Notes: a model not told the origin generated them from the sequence alone. Shown: positions 33,385 to 43,778, numbered from the stretch's first letter. The stretch: DNA of 64,000 nucleotides from Candidatus Chlorobium masyuteum (GCF_011601315.1 NZ_JAAORA010000006.1:1-64000); one strand, 5' to 3'. A program made the numbers and translations.

Positions 33385-35133
33385 TTACCCCTTTTCCGCA
33401 TGCAGGAGCGCATCGGTCAGCCCCGAGTTGCGAACACTCTTTTGCCTGACGGCTGAAGTAAAGAGCTCTTCATCTCCCCAGATCTCTACACCGGATCGTG
33501 CCCTTGTTATTGCGGTATAGAGCAGCTCTCTGGTAAGAATATCGGAGAGTGCCGGAGGGAGAATCAACAGAACCCTCTCAAACTCCGAGCCCTGGCTCTT
33601 GTGAACGGTCATGGCAAATGCGGTCTCATGCTCCGGAACTCTTACGGGTGCCAGCTTTCGTATTCCCCCCTCAGCCGCGGGGAAAAATGCACGCAGCTCA
33701 CCCTGACTCTCCGGATCGGGAAAAAGAATTCCGGTATCTCCATTGAACAGCTGAAGTCTGTGATCATTAGCTGTAACCAGAAGAGGCCTGCACCGGTAGT
33801 CCGGTCCGGAAGCGGAAATCAGATTCGCACGGCGAAGAATCTTCTCAATCTCCCCATTGAGGCCGCTTACACCAAACGGACCGTCGCGAAGTGCACATAC
33901 TATCCTGAAACGTTCGAACCGCTCAAGCGCCTCTGCGGGTGTCGTTGCTTCACTATAGCTTCGATATCCATCAACAACCTTTTCGGGCAGCAATCTGTTC
34001 AGCTCTTCAGGGGAGGTGAGCTGTTGCCATGAGAGCGTACCCGGTGGACTGCTTTTCAAGAGATGCATGGCATCCTCCCCTCTGCCGGCATTGATCAGGC
34101 GGCTCAGCTCTCCAATGCCGCTCTTCTCGCTGAAGCGGAAATTTTTTTCCAGCATCACCATTGACCGGCCAAGCGGTGAGGCAGTGCTCATCTCTCCGGC
34201 AGTGCAGATATCACCGAGCACCGCCCCTGCCTCAACCGAAGCGAGCTGGTCCCTGTCGCCAAGCAGGATGAGGCGGGCTCCGGGCCTGAGTGCGTGGAGA
34301 AGAGCATGCATCAGAGGCAATGCAATCATGGAGGCCTCATCAACGATGACAAGATCATAAGGGAGCCGGTTTGAGGCACCATAACGGAAACGGTGCGATC
34401 GGAAAGCTGTTCCGAGGAGACGGTGAATGGTAACAACACTCTCGGGGATGGCACTCCTAACACTCTCGGAACAGTCAAGATCACGACGGATATCACTCAC
34501 CGAAGCCCTGAGTCTTGCTGCGGCCTTGCCTGTAGGAGCAGCCATGGCAATGCGCAGATTCAACCCGCCCTCCTGCATAAGCAGCAAGGCAAGAATCCTG
34601 ACCACGGTCGATGTCTTGCCGGTGCCCGGTCCCCCGGTAATAATGCAGAGCTGCCGACGAAGGGCAATCGCTGCGGCTGCTTTTTGCCGGTTATCCGCAC
34701 CGGGCACGGTGTCAGTGAAGAGTCGCTCAAGTGCTTCTGCGAGAAGCTCCTCATCCACACACCCTGCCGTGCCTTCCGCTTTTTCAAGAAGTGCAACGGC
34801 AAGATCATGCTCATATCGCCAATAACGATAGAGATAGAACCGGCTTTTTGTGTCAAGAATGAGCGGACGGAACTGCCCCGGAACTCCTGTTGTAGCGGTG
34901 CTCATCAAGAGTTCTCTCAACGCGGAAAGAGCGGGAAGATCAAAGCTTTTCCCCTCAACCGTGAGGCTCTCTCCGGCAAGATCTTCAAGATTGAGGCATA
35001 TATGGCCGTTTCCGGGAGCATTGCTTGCCATGGAAATCAGCAGGGCAAACAACTCATCATCGTTTCCGGCAATACCAGAGATAAACCGGGCAAATTGGCG
35101 GTCAATCAACCGTTCATGAAACTCTCTGTTCAC
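33385..35133 (-). CDS. recD: Exodeoxyribonuclease V subunit alpha, RecD
   Basis: A 582-residue SF1B 5'-3' helicase subunit of RecBCD. Walker A is IITGGPGTGKTSTVV (about 162-176), followed by VIVDEASMIALPL (Walker B), LLGDRDQLASVEAG and the C-terminal VHKSQGSEFERVLLILP motif. The start is GTG at 35133, whose last two bases overlap the recB stop (GTGA), with GGAGG upstream. Length agrees with E. coli RecD (about 608). Translational coupling after recB suggests a single complex made in fixed ratio. Confidence 0.9.
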   Translation of the reverse strand: MNREFHERLIDRQFARFISGIAGNDDELFALLISMASNAPGNGHICLNLEDLAGESLTVEGKSFDLPALSALRELLMSTATTGVPGQFRPLILDTKSRFYLYRYWRYEHDLAVALLEKAEGTAGCVDEELLAEALERLFTDTVPGADNRQKAAAAIALRRQLCIITGGPGTGKTSTVVRILALLLMQEGGLNLRIAMAAPTGKAAARLRASVSDIRRDLDCSESVRSAIPESVVTIHRLLGTAFRSHRFRYGASNRLPYDLVIVDEASMIALPLMHALLHALRPGARLILLGDRDQLASVEAGAVLGDICTAGEMSTASPLGRSMVMLEKNFRFSEKSGIGELSRLINAGRGEDAMHLLKSSPPGTLSWQQLTSPEELNRLLPEKVVDGYRSYSEATTPAEALERFERFRIVCALRDGPFGVSGLNGEIEKILRRANLISASGPDYRCRPLLVTANDHRLQLFNGDTGILFPDPESQGELRAFFPAAEGGIRKLAPVRVPEHETAFAMTVHKSQGSEFERVLLILPPALSDILTRELLYTAITRARSGVEIWGDEELFTSAVRQKSVRNSGLTDALLHAEKG

Positions 35134-38100
35134 CCTTCATCCTCCCCGTCTTCAATAAGAATATCCGTCAATGCCTCAATCAGCCCGGCGGAGGGCAGAT
35201 CGCGGAAAAACCCGGCTGACTCCCCCTCTTGCGGGCTGACCCCGCGTAAAAAGATGTAGATTACCCCTCCGAAATGTGAAGCGTAGGTGTAGCCTGCCAC
35301 CCGAAGAGCAAGATAACGGTTCAGCGCTACGATGTAGAGCAGATACTGGAGCGGATAGAGATTCTCCTGCATGGCTCTTTTCAGGGAGTCACTGCGGTAC
35401 TCTTCAACACTATTGCCAAGATGGTTCGATTTCCAGTCAAGCAGATAGTATCGGCCCTCATGCTCGAACACCATATCGATGAACCCCATAAGCATCCCCT
35501 TGACCTCCCTGAAATCGAGCACTCCGGCAAGGGCGACAAGATCAACACCTTCTGAAGAGAGGCCATAACGCTTCAGCACTTCACCGAGCGCTTTGGCGTT
35601 CACCTGCCTGAGCGGAAAGAAAAACTCCAGCTCCGTTACCCAGCTTCGGGGCTTGAGAGCGCCAAGCGTGAAAAAGCCGGTTCCCGAAGAGAGCGGAGTG
35701 TTGAGGACATCAGTGATCATCCGTAAAAGAACAGGGAGCCACTCCCCTGCAAACCCGTGCCGGGCAAGACTCTGTTCGGAAAGGAGCGCTACCGACTCCC
35801 CGGAGGGGGAGGCAAAATCAAGCTTTTCAAATATTGAGTGCATCATGATCCCCGCTCCCGCCCCGCGTGGAAACGAAAAAATGCTCCGCTCTCCACTCTT
35901 CAGTGGTGCGGCCTGCACCATCGCCCCCTCCCGGTCATCCCGGTCAGGAAGTTCAGTCGCTTTCGGTTCATGACGGCTGAAGGAGGTGAAACTCGAAACC
36001 CGCCATACACGTTCGATCTGACCCCTGAAGGAGTGTACCTCAGGAGTATAAATCTCCTCTCCGAAAGAAGCGGGAAGGTGCTCCATGGGCAGAGCTTCAG
36101 CCGCTTCAATCGTGCGAACCCCTATCGAACCCCCGGAGGCATCTGCAAGCTCTGTGAGCTGCACGGCCATCTCACCGGCACCGAGAGCGCGTATCGATTC
36201 GGTTACCGCCCTCACAAGCCCGGGCGAGCGTTTTGCCTCTGCTGAGGCGTGAAACAGATAGGTTAAGGGTGAGAGGAGTGTGCTCTCTTTTTTCCGTCCG
36301 TCAACAACTCTGGCACTGAAAAGATAGCATCGGTACTTGGCCCTGGTCAGTGCAACATAGAGAAGCCTGAGGTTTTCAGCCAGTGTCTCTTTTTCGGCAG
36401 CACTCCGGTTTTCAGCAATGGTGTCTGAACCGAAATCCTTTACCAGCTTTCCCTTTTCATCATGAAACTGCACAACATCCTTTCCGGCATTGATCCCGCC
36501 GAAGAGGAATGGCGCAAACACAACCGGATACTCAAGTCCCTTGCTCACATGAACGGTGACAATTCTGACTGCCGCCTCATCGCTTTCAAGTCGAATCTGG
36601 TACTCGTCGGCACTCTCCCCTGCGGCAATCCGTTCACTGAACCATGATGCAAGTGCTTCAACACCAAGCCGCCGCGCCTCTGCCTCCCGATGAAGCAGCT
36701 CAAAGCAGTGCAGCACGTTGGTCAACCGGCGTTCACCGTCGGAAAAGCGTAAAAGACGGGCGCGAACCGCTTCATTACTCATGAACTCACTGGCCATTGC
36801 CATGAAACCCCGTTCAAGCCAGATTCGATGGTAACGGTGAAAGCGCTCCAGACAGGGAATCCAGAGGGTCTCATCACGATTCAGGCGGTCAATATCGTTA
36901 CCCGACAGACCGAGGATATCGGTCACCAGAGCCGTCCGCACGAGGGTTTCTGCACCGGGATCGGAGAGTGCTGCGAGCAGAATTCGAACCTCCTCGGCCT
37001 CGCTTGAAACAAAGATGCTCTCATCACTCCGCATTACTCCGGAGATTCCCCTTGAGCGCAGTGTTGATTGCACCATGCGAGCCTGACGGTGCGTACGGAC
37101 AATAACGGCTATGTCACCGGCATTCAGGAAGCAATCCGGAGGAAAGGAGCTTCCGTTGAAACCGTTACAGAGCAGTTGCTCAATTTCAGATGCGCAGGCC
37201 TCGGCGGCAAAACGCTCCGCACTGCCGGTCGTAAAGGTGCCACTCTCATTTCCGGGCTCCATCAGGCAGATCTGCATCGGCCGCTCCCCTGCTCCAGCCT
37301 GGTGCTCAACAGATCCGGCCGCCTCCCGGCTCTCTCCGGGAGTGAGCGGATGATAGACAATACCCTCAAAAAGAAAAGGGAGGCGCTGCTGATCAAAAAT
37401 GGTATTGAAGGCATCAAGCAGTGAGGAATCGGAACGCCAGTTTGAGGTCAGGGTAAAACGCCGCTTCTCCTCTACCTCTTCGGCGGCCCTCAGGTAGGCA
37501 AAAATATCTGCCCCCCTAAAGCTGTAGATCGCCTGTTTGGGATCGCCAATCAGAAAGAGCGGCGCACCGGAGCCACCGTAGATCTTTCTGAAAATCTCAT
37601 ACTGAACCGGATCGGTATCCTGAAACTCGTCAATCAGGGCGGCCCTGTATTGTGTGCGGAGTGCTGAGGCCAGCTCTTCGCTGTCGAGCGCATGATAAAG
37701 GTCAGCGAGCAGATCATCGAAAAAACGAACATTTTTAGCCTTCTTTCGAAGCGGCATATTCTCGTGATAAAAGGCTATAAGCTCGAACTTCAGGGCAACA
37801 AAGCGCTCGAAAACCAGCGCGTTCAAGGCTTCGCATAGCTGAAAAAGAGGGTGCTGAGGCGCACTGCCTTTGGGTTTGGTGCCTCCCGCAAGACCGCTCT
37901 CTGTGAACTTACCGAAACCGGTGAAGAGGTCATAGGGATTTGCCGCACGTACAAAGCGGTCCATCGAGTCAAAAAGATCCGGCAGCAGATCCGTCCGATA
38001 GTGCTCTCTTGAGCGGCTGAGTCCCTTGTCGGTCTGAAGCAGAAACTGCACACTCATACCCTCATCCCGCCAGAGATCTGAAATCTCATTGAAGCGCTGC

Positions 38101-38750
38101 ATGCATCTTTGTTCGATGGACAGAATCTCCATCGGAGTGAATTGCGGAACAATCTCACCGCCTCCTGAGGAGTGCACCCCTTTGAGAAGTTTCATGAAAC
38201 TCTCGGGAGAGCTCTTCTGCTGCAGGACAAAACCGAGAAGATCCGGAGTGTCAGAAAAAAAATGGTGCCGCCAGAAGTCATCGACAATCTCCCGCAACAG
38301 TTCACTCTCATCAGTTACAAGCTCGGTGTCGTAGAGTGAACCGCTTTCAAAGGCATTCTCCTGAAGGGCTCGGAGGGAGAAGCCGTGAATGGTAAATATC
38401 GCGGCCGTATCGAAAGCGGCAAGAGCCTGGTCGAGCACTCCCTTCTCCCTTCCGGTGCCGGCCTCCCGGGCTCTTTTTGAGAGCTCGGTCAGAAAGGGAT
38501 CACCGGTGCCGGCTCCCTCCAGAACATCCAGCGCCTCGCGTATCCGGCTTCGGATCCTTGAGCGAAGCTCCTGCGTAGCGGCTTCGGTATAGGTCACCAC
38601 AAGGATCTGCTCCGCCTTCAGCCCGGACTCCAGAAGAAGGCGAAGATAGAGCGATGCGATGGCATAGGTCTTTCCTGTACCGGCACTGGCTTCGATAAGA
38701 TTCATTCCGGCAAGTTCAACACTGCCGAGTTCAAGCTGTTTCATACTCAT
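35130..38750 (-). CDS. recB: Exodeoxyribonuclease V subunit beta, RecB
   Basis: A 1206-residue SF1A helicase-nuclease. From ATG 38750 (GGAG upstream, ATGA overlap with recC), Walker A IEASAGTGKT is at 19-28. Helicase motifs ALIDEFQDTDPVQYEIF, LIGDPKQAIYSFRGAD, and VHVSKGLEYPVVFAPF follow. The nuclease domain near the C-terminus has GFIDMVFEHEGRYYLLDWKS, providing the Asp and DWK catalytic set. Size matches E. coli RecB (1180). The complex degrades linear DNA and loads RecA at Chi; it can also act against phage DNA. Confidence 0.95.
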   Translation of the reverse strand: MSMKQLELGSVELAGMNLIEASAGTGKTYAIASLYLRLLLESGLKAEQILVVTYTEAATQELRSRIRSRIREALDVLEGAGTGDPFLTELSKRAREAGTGREKGVLDQALAAFDTAAIFTIHGFSLRALQENAFESGSLYDTELVTDESELLREIVDDFWRHHFFSDTPDLLGFVLQQKSSPESFMKLLKGVHSSGGGEIVPQFTPMEILSIEQRCMQRFNEISDLWRDEGMSVQFLLQTDKGLSRSREHYRTDLLPDLFDSMDRFVRAANPYDLFTGFGKFTESGLAGGTKPKGSAPQHPLFQLCEALNALVFERFVALKFELIAFYHENMPLRKKAKNVRFFDDLLADLYHALDSEELASALRTQYRAALIDEFQDTDPVQYEIFRKIYGGSGAPLFLIGDPKQAIYSFRGADIFAYLRAAEEVEEKRRFTLTSNWRSDSSLLDAFNTIFDQQRLPFLFEGIVYHPLTPGESREAAGSVEHQAGAGERPMQICLMEPGNESGTFTTGSAERFAAEACASEIEQLLCNGFNGSSFPPDCFLNAGDIAVIVRTHRQARMVQSTLRSRGISGVMRSDESIFVSSEAEEVRILLAALSDPGAETLVRTALVTDILGLSGNDIDRLNRDETLWIPCLERFHRYHRIWLERGFMAMASEFMSNEAVRARLLRFSDGERRLTNVLHCFELLHREAEARRLGVEALASWFSERIAAGESADEYQIRLESDEAAVRIVTVHVSKGLEYPVVFAPFLFGGINAGKDVVQFHDEKGKLVKDFGSDTIAENRSAAEKETLAENLRLLYVALTRAKYRCYLFSARVVDGRKKESTLLSPLTYLFHASAEAKRSPGLVRAVTESIRALGAGEMAVQLTELADASGGSIGVRTIEAAEALPMEHLPASFGEEIYTPEVHSFRGQIERVWRVSSFTSFSRHEPKATELPDRDDREGAMVQAAPLKSGERSIFSFPRGAGAGIMMHSIFEKLDFASPSGESVALLSEQSLARHGFAGEWLPVLLRMITDVLNTPLSSGTGFFTLGALKPRSWVTELEFFFPLRQVNAKALGEVLKRYGLSSEGVDLVALAGVLDFREVKGMLMGFIDMVFEHEGRYYLLDWKSNHLGNSVEEYRSDSLKRAMQENLYPLQYLLYIVALNRYLALRVAGYTYASHFGGVIYIFLRGVSPQEGESAGFFRDLPSAGLIEALTDILIEDGEDEG

Positions 38751-41700
38751 GCCTTTTCTCCGCACTCCAGCATGGGAAGAAGCAGCTCATCGGCGATGGT
38801 TCTGAAACGATCAGTGAACGGGGGCTCGGAACCGAAGCATCGCTGAATTGCCGGATCGGCACCCTCACCGCTTGACAGGTAACCCGCACTCCATGCCGTG
38901 TCAGCCGCTTCAAGCCGGATGGCAACATCCTCTCCATATTTTCCGGCCCATGCAAGCGATGCCCCCGGAAAAAAGGGCAGCGGCTCTCTCTGACCTTCCC
39001 AGAAGTAGTCGAGCACTCGCTGAAGAAGCAACGGGGCATCCTGAACCGATCGGTATCGTTTTGCCTTATCCTGCATCACCAGCACACTCTCATGCGGGTA
39101 ACCCTCCGGCGCAACGGCATTGAGCACCAGATGTTCAATCCAGCTCCGTATCTGATCTCTCGGCTTCATGGATGCACAGCGCACCTGCATCCGGCAGGAG
39201 GCGGAAAGCCGCTCAAGAGAACCGGTGAGCCGGAAAGTACCAAGATGAAGCTCTGCATTGAGCGGGGGAAGAGGAGCTCCTCCTCCGGTTTTCTGTCGCA
39301 CCACTCCGCCAAAAGCCTTTACCTCATCAACCATCTTCCGGAACACCATCTCGCCGTGCCGGGCAGGAGGAAGGAGACCCCTGGCGCGAAAAATCGGCAG
39401 CAGACGTTCGGGATTGCCTGCCTGTAGCTCCTCATCGAGCAGCTCCTGCTTCATATAATAACCGTCAAGCCCGCCGACAGAGAAGGGTTCCCGCTCTTCC
39501 AGCGGCTTTATTGACCCTCCGAATCGTATCCCGAGGCGTTCGGAGAGAAAAAACGCCGCCGGGTTATCATAAAAACGGATCAACCGGTCAAGGGAAACGG
39601 TTTTATGCTCTTCGGAGAGCTCCTCTATCGGCTCATCAAGAAAGGAAACGGAGCTACTGTCTGCTGAAGCAAAACCCGCAAGCGCCTGAAAGTTCTCCCG
39701 TGAATAACTGAAAAGAGGTGACCCTTTGGTAAAATATGCCAAATTGAAGGCCTGGAGGCGATGGCGGACAACAAGGTGCTTTTCAGCACGCTCATTGCCG
39801 GAAAAGAGAAACCCCCTCTCTATGGCGTCGAGCAGTTCGCTTATGAGCACAGAGGGGGGAATTTCACTGTTATCCCGAACACTCTGACCCACATAGCTCA
39901 GGTAAAGCCGATCACGGGCTGAAAGGATGGTTTCAAGAAAAAGGTATCGGTCCTCGCTCCGTTTCGAGCGATCCCCCCGGCGGGGCTCCCTGGCGATAAG
40001 ATCGAAGCCCGGAGAGCGATCCTGACGTGGAAATGCCCCGTCATTCATGCCCAGCATGGCAATAACCCTGAAAGGAATGCTCCGCATCGGCAGCATTGAG
40101 CAGAAGGTTATTGCGCCGGTCATAAACCCCAGACCGTGCTCCTCCTGTTCAAGATTCATCCGCAGCCACGAAAGCATCACCGCAGGCTGAACCTCCCCTG
40201 TAAAACGGGATTTCGGGCCAAAGTCGCTGATTGTGTTCACCACACCATGAATGGCCGCAAGTTCTCTTTCGGACTCATCATCGGCCATGATAAACTCATT
40301 GAGCATGGCAAGAAAGAACTCCTGCCACTCTTCAAGAGTACGCGCACTCCTGATCCGGATTGCAAGCCTTTCAATGGAATCGATAAAACCGGCAAGGATT
40401 CCGAGCAGTTCAATAACCCCTCCCTCCATATCTTCACAGGGAAGAATTCCAGCAAACAGCTCGCCGCTTTCCGGCATGGCGCAGCCCAGAAGGAGACGGT
40501 CAAGACCGGCCCGCCACGAGTTCTCCCGGTATGCGGGAAGATCCCTTGCCTCCCGGTCCGATTCGTTGATACCCCACCTGATGTTTGTTTCCTCAATCCA
40601 CTCCCGTATGGTTTCCAGGCCGCTCTCTTCAAGGTTGAATCTTCGGCTCACCGGTGGAGTGGAGAGCAGGTCAAAGAGCTGCGGCGCCGTCATGCGGCTC
40701 CCCTCGATATCGAGCAGTTTGAGCATCGATGAAGCAATCTCACCCTCATTGAGAAACTTGCGATCGGCGATGGTGTATGGCAGAGCCGGAACCCCCTCTC
40801 CGCTCCGGCCAAATACCGTTGAAATATATGAAGAGTAGGCTTCAACATCCGTCAGCATCACAAGGATATCTCTGGGTTTGAGACCGGGCAGTTCGTCAAG
40901 CATGAACAGCAGGTTATCATGCAAAACCTCAATCTCTCTGAGCGGGCTGTGACAGGAGTGAATCTGCACGGAGCGATCCACTGCATCAACCTTACGCCGT
41001 ACGCCATCCGACCCCGCATCAGCGAGATTGAGCATATCTGACTGCACGAGATGGAGAAGCGAATCCTCTCCCGGATCAACATAGAGCTCCTCCTCTACGA
41101 CGGCATCATCGTTCAGCTCAAGAACCATCCCGGAAAAATCGCGGCCAATGGTGCCAAGTGAAGCAAGCAGCGGATTGCCTTCGGTATGCAAAGCCTTTTC
41201 GGCAGCAGGCATCCCGGCAACCCTTCTTCTGGAGACAATATCACCCCAGTACTCCTTTGTCGGGCTCAGGATAAAAAGATTGACGTCAACGATTTCCGAA
41301 ACCGCAGAGAGCATCTCCAGATAAAATCCGGGAAGAGAGGAGATACCGAAAAGAGCGATCCGTTCAGGAAACCGGGCAACGTGACCCTGGCGGCTTCTGA
41401 TCGTTCTGCAGAACTCATCCTTCAGGCTCCCCCGGTGTTTTCCGGAAGCCTCATCCACCAGCTTACGCCACAGTACCGCCTGCCACTCCCCGGCCCCGGA
41501 ATCCTCCATCACCTCCCAGCCTGCAAGCAGGTCGGAGCGAAAAAGGGTGTACTGGTCAAAGGTATCGGCAATTTTACCGGCAAGCTGGAAGCATTTCAGA
41601 CCGTTCCGGTCATCGGCAAGATAGTTTTGAAGCGGCCTGAATACCTCAAGCTCTGTCATCTCCCCGAGAAGGCGGATAATTTTCCAGGTCATCACCTCCT

Positions 41701-41962
41701 TTGAAAACGATGAACTGTCAGGTTGATCGAGCTGCATACACTCAAACAACCCGGTAACCATGGCATTTGGAAAGGGATAGTGACCATTGGCCCAGACTCC
41801 GAAACGACTGGCAAGCTCCATTGAAAGCCAGCGCTGCATACCCCTGCTCTGCAGAACGATCATCTCGCTCTGCAATGCAGAGGTCAACGGCTTGCTAAGC
41901 GTATCGCCAAGAGTAGCAACCAGAACTTCCATCCGGTTGCTTGTGTAGAGATTAAGTGGCAT
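38747..41962 (-). CDS. recC: Exodeoxyribonuclease V subunit gamma, RecC
   Basis: A 1071-residue subunit that scans for Chi and holds RecB and RecD. The N-terminal PLNLYTSNRMEVLVATL, followed by the block SRGMQRWLSMELASRFG and WANGHYPFPN, is diagnostic. RAIDDLEFPS-like catalytic residues are absent, as expected for this degenerate helicase-nuclease. The C-terminal region contains SVQDAPLLLQRVLDYFWEGQ. The gene is first of a coupled recC-recB-recD operon; overlap with recB is 4 bases. Length is close to E. coli RecC (1122). Confidence 0.95.
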   Translation of the reverse strand: MPLNLYTSNRMEVLVATLGDTLSKPLTSALQSEMIVLQSRGMQRWLSMELASRFGVWANGHYPFPNAMVTGLFECMQLDQPDSSSFSKEVMTWKIIRLLGEMTELEVFRPLQNYLADDRNGLKCFQLAGKIADTFDQYTLFRSDLLAGWEVMEDSGAGEWQAVLWRKLVDEASGKHRGSLKDEFCRTIRSRQGHVARFPERIALFGISSLPGFYLEMLSAVSEIVDVNLFILSPTKEYWGDIVSRRRVAGMPAAEKALHTEGNPLLASLGTIGRDFSGMVLELNDDAVVEEELYVDPGEDSLLHLVQSDMLNLADAGSDGVRRKVDAVDRSVQIHSCHSPLREIEVLHDNLLFMLDELPGLKPRDILVMLTDVEAYSSYISTVFGRSGEGVPALPYTIADRKFLNEGEIASSMLKLLDIEGSRMTAPQLFDLLSTPPVSRRFNLEESGLETIREWIEETNIRWGINESDREARDLPAYRENSWRAGLDRLLLGCAMPESGELFAGILPCEDMEGGVIELLGILAGFIDSIERLAIRIRSARTLEEWQEFFLAMLNEFIMADDESERELAAIHGVVNTISDFGPKSRFTGEVQPAVMLSWLRMNLEQEEHGLGFMTGAITFCSMLPMRSIPFRVIAMLGMNDGAFPRQDRSPGFDLIAREPRRGDRSKRSEDRYLFLETILSARDRLYLSYVGQSVRDNSEIPPSVLISELLDAIERGFLFSGNERAEKHLVVRHRLQAFNLAYFTKGSPLFSYSRENFQALAGFASADSSSVSFLDEPIEELSEEHKTVSLDRLIRFYDNPAAFFLSERLGIRFGGSIKPLEEREPFSVGGLDGYYMKQELLDEELQAGNPERLLPIFRARGLLPPARHGEMVFRKMVDEVKAFGGVVRQKTGGGAPLPPLNAELHLGTFRLTGSLERLSASCRMQVRCASMKPRDQIRSWIEHLVLNAVAPEGYPHESVLVMQDKAKRYRSVQDAPLLLQRVLDYFWEGQREPLPFFPGASLAWAGKYGEDVAIRLEAADTAWSAGYLSSGEGADPAIQRCFGSEPPFTDRFRTIADELLLPMLECGEKA

Positions 41963-42495
41963 GGAGCAGGTTCAGGGGGTTTATCAGTTCAGAATGCACA
42001 ATAACCACTCAAATTCATCTCTTCTTGACCTTCAGCATTAAACGGCAGTTACCGTAATACGATGGGTAAGGGAGGAGAAGCATGCAAAGCAAAATCTGCT
42101 CATTGCCCATCCATCTCACTCCGCTTGTATCAGCATAAAAAATAGATCACTTTGCACAAAATTGATGCTGAAAATATGGTCTGTATAACAATATTTATGG
42201 AAAAGGTATAAAATAATGGCAGGAGCGGCGTATTGGTTGCGTATAACGACAGCGTGAACTTTGAAAGTTTATATATATTTTGGTTTATTTTATAATAAGC
42301 GAGCACAATCACAGCATCAATGACGCTGCCGCTCCTGTCTCAAAACCGGTTTTGCAACAAACGAGCAGCGGATTTTGCTCAGGGAAAGAGGATCAGCCCG
42401 CTCCTGCACGTTCATAACAGAGGTACTGACACAATAGGTAATCGCCAATTTGACCTGATACATGCTTTTTCCTTAACCCTAAAAATATACACCCT
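41963..42495. other. AT-rich divergent promoter region between recC and hup
   Basis: No gene is convincing in these 533 bases. Downstream of 42240 the sequence becomes very AT-rich (TTTATATATATTTTGG and TATAATAAG near 42291), with TATAAT at 42291-42296 as a candidate -10 element for hup, but no convincing -35 at 17 bases. An open frame of 60 codons on the minus strand at 42130-42312 has no features of a real gene. The minus-strand rec operon promoter must also lie here. Confidence 0.4.
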
Positions 42496-42771
42496 ATGTC
42501 TAAAGCCGAATTAATCGAGAAAATTGCCGCGCAGGCCAAACTGACCAAAGCAGATGCTGACCGGGCTCTCACGGCCTTTATCGGTATTGTAAAAGCCTCT
42601 TTGAAAAACGGTAACGATGTGCCACTTGCCGGTTTCGGCACTTTCGCAACTGTAGACAGGGCTGCTCGTCAGGGACGTAATCCCCAGACCGGCAAAACCA
42701 TAACCATTGCCGCAAAAAAAGTGGTAAAGTTCAGACCCGGAAAATCGCTGAAGGATGAAGTTGGCGGTTAA
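42496..42771 (+). CDS. DNA-binding protein HU
   Basis: A 91-residue bacterial histone-like protein that bends and compacts DNA as a dimer. The full HU/IHF pattern is visible: [19 protein letters not shown] helices 1-2, the strand [20 protein letters not shown], and [20 protein letters not shown] with the DNA-arm Pro (R-N-P) at the tip. A C-terminal amphipathic helix, PGKSLKDEV, closes it. Length is standard. It has its own AT-rich leader and a perfect terminator 28 bases after the stop. Confidence 0.95.
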   Translation: MSKAELIEKIAAQAKLTKADADRALTAFIGIVKASLKNGNDVPLAGFGTFATVDRAARQGRNPQTGKTITIAAKKVVKFRPGKSLKDEVGG

Positions 42772-42798
42772 GAGGAGCGTTTTGCAGTTTTTATAAAA

Positions 42799-42838
42799 AA
42801 GTCCATCATGCAACGAGGCATGATGGACTTTTTTTTTG
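42799..42838. terminator. Bidirectional terminator between hup and the cold-shock gene
   Basis: A 13-bp perfect stem, AAGTCCATCATGC and GCATGATGGACTT, with a 6-base loop lies between the convergent genes. It is followed by a T-run on the plus strand and preceded by an A-run, so it can stop transcription from both sides. Confidence 0.9.
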
Positions 42839-42851
42839 CGGTGTTCAGCGC

Positions 42852-43070
42852 TCAGGAGGCAATGGAGATCTCTTTGACATACCTGGCCTGTAATCTCTGC
42901 TTGGAATCATCAAGCTCAAAATCCACTTCAGCATCCTGATTGAGAAACTTGAAGCGGTGTACGGAATCAATGGTGGAGTAGTGAACAAAAATATCCTCTC
43001 CCCCGTCAGGATTGACAATAAAGCCGTACCCTTTTTTGCCATCAAACCACTTTACGACACTTTTTGCCAT
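42852..43070 (-). CDS. Cold-shock domain protein
   Basis: A 72-residue single-domain Csp that binds single-stranded RNA or DNA and acts as an RNA chaperone. RNP1 appears as KGYGFI (13-18, with Tyr instead of the usual Phe) and RNP2 as DIFVHYS (26-32). The C-terminal half is less conserved than in CspA, with ELDDSKQRLQARYVKEI. There is a single copy in the window. It is convergent with hup and shares its terminator. No clear cold-shock 5' leader can be identified by eye in the following 730 bases. Confidence 0.9.
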   Translation of the reverse strand: MAKSVVKWFDGKKGYGFIVNPDGGEDIFVHYSTIDSVHRFKFLNQDAEVDFELDDSKQRLQARYVKEISIAS

Positions 43071-43778
43071 AAGAGTACTATTTCAGATTGAATGAAGTCT
43101 ATTGAACCAGCCCATACCCTCATGTATATCCCGCTTGCTCAACGAAGAGCGAACTGAAACAGGAGCGTTACAATCTGCTGCAGAAAAAGAGCGAGTGAGC
43201 ATACCGGATAATCAGAGCGTCCGGATGCTCCTCATACCGCCCGCTGGTGCTTCAACTCGTTGTGCGTAACGTTGACCGATTAAAATTGACGATAAAAACA
43301 AAAGAAGTAAATACCGGTTATACGGCATATTGCATACCATATTCATTCAGTAGAGCATGGGCTATTGAGGATAAACCCCGACCGTCATCTACAACGAGTG
43401 CGGTCACGCTATAGGGAAAAATACCATTTACGCCATTATCGCGCAAGCTTTACGTACTCACACGCCAGTAAAAAGAGACGTACACCAAGCCTTTCGTTAT
43501 GGAAAACCCGGTCAACAAATGGTGCGACTGAATTCCGACGTACTAACCGCCAGAGGGAACGTTTAGTGGCGGATTCTTGTAAATTATGGTAGAACAACGA
43601 AATATATGTTGAACTAATTTATTTGGATCAAACACGTTAAGAACGAGAAAATAATCTATATTGCCCTGCCTTTCATTCACCCTTTCCGCAGGTACGTTAT
43701 TTTTTGGAAAGCTTGAGGGCTTTCAGAGAAATACTCAGTACAAGAGCTGAATTCACCACATTTACCTTTAAATCTTCA
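43071..43778. other. 700-base region without a recognised gene
   Basis: The region separates the cold-shock gene and the malic enzyme gene. The longest frame (43365-43592, 75 codons, plus strand) is very rich in Arg, Ser and Thr with no hydrophobic periodicity and no good ribosome site; I do not consider it a gene. I checked by eye for tRNA, tmRNA, RNase P and SRP RNA signatures and saw none. The stretch 43370-43420 has several short inverted segments, so an unrecognised structured RNA is possible. Confidence 0.4.

Noticed and set aside
42130-42312. 60-codon frame upstream of hup on the minus strand
   Set aside because: It lies in AT-rich promoter DNA, its product is a random-looking hydrophobic string, and no ribosome site is present.
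43365-43592. 75-codon open frame in the large gap before malic enzyme
   Set aside because: The product is dominated by Arg, Ser and Thr without structure-like periodicity. No ribosome site or family pattern is visible, so I treat it as chance.
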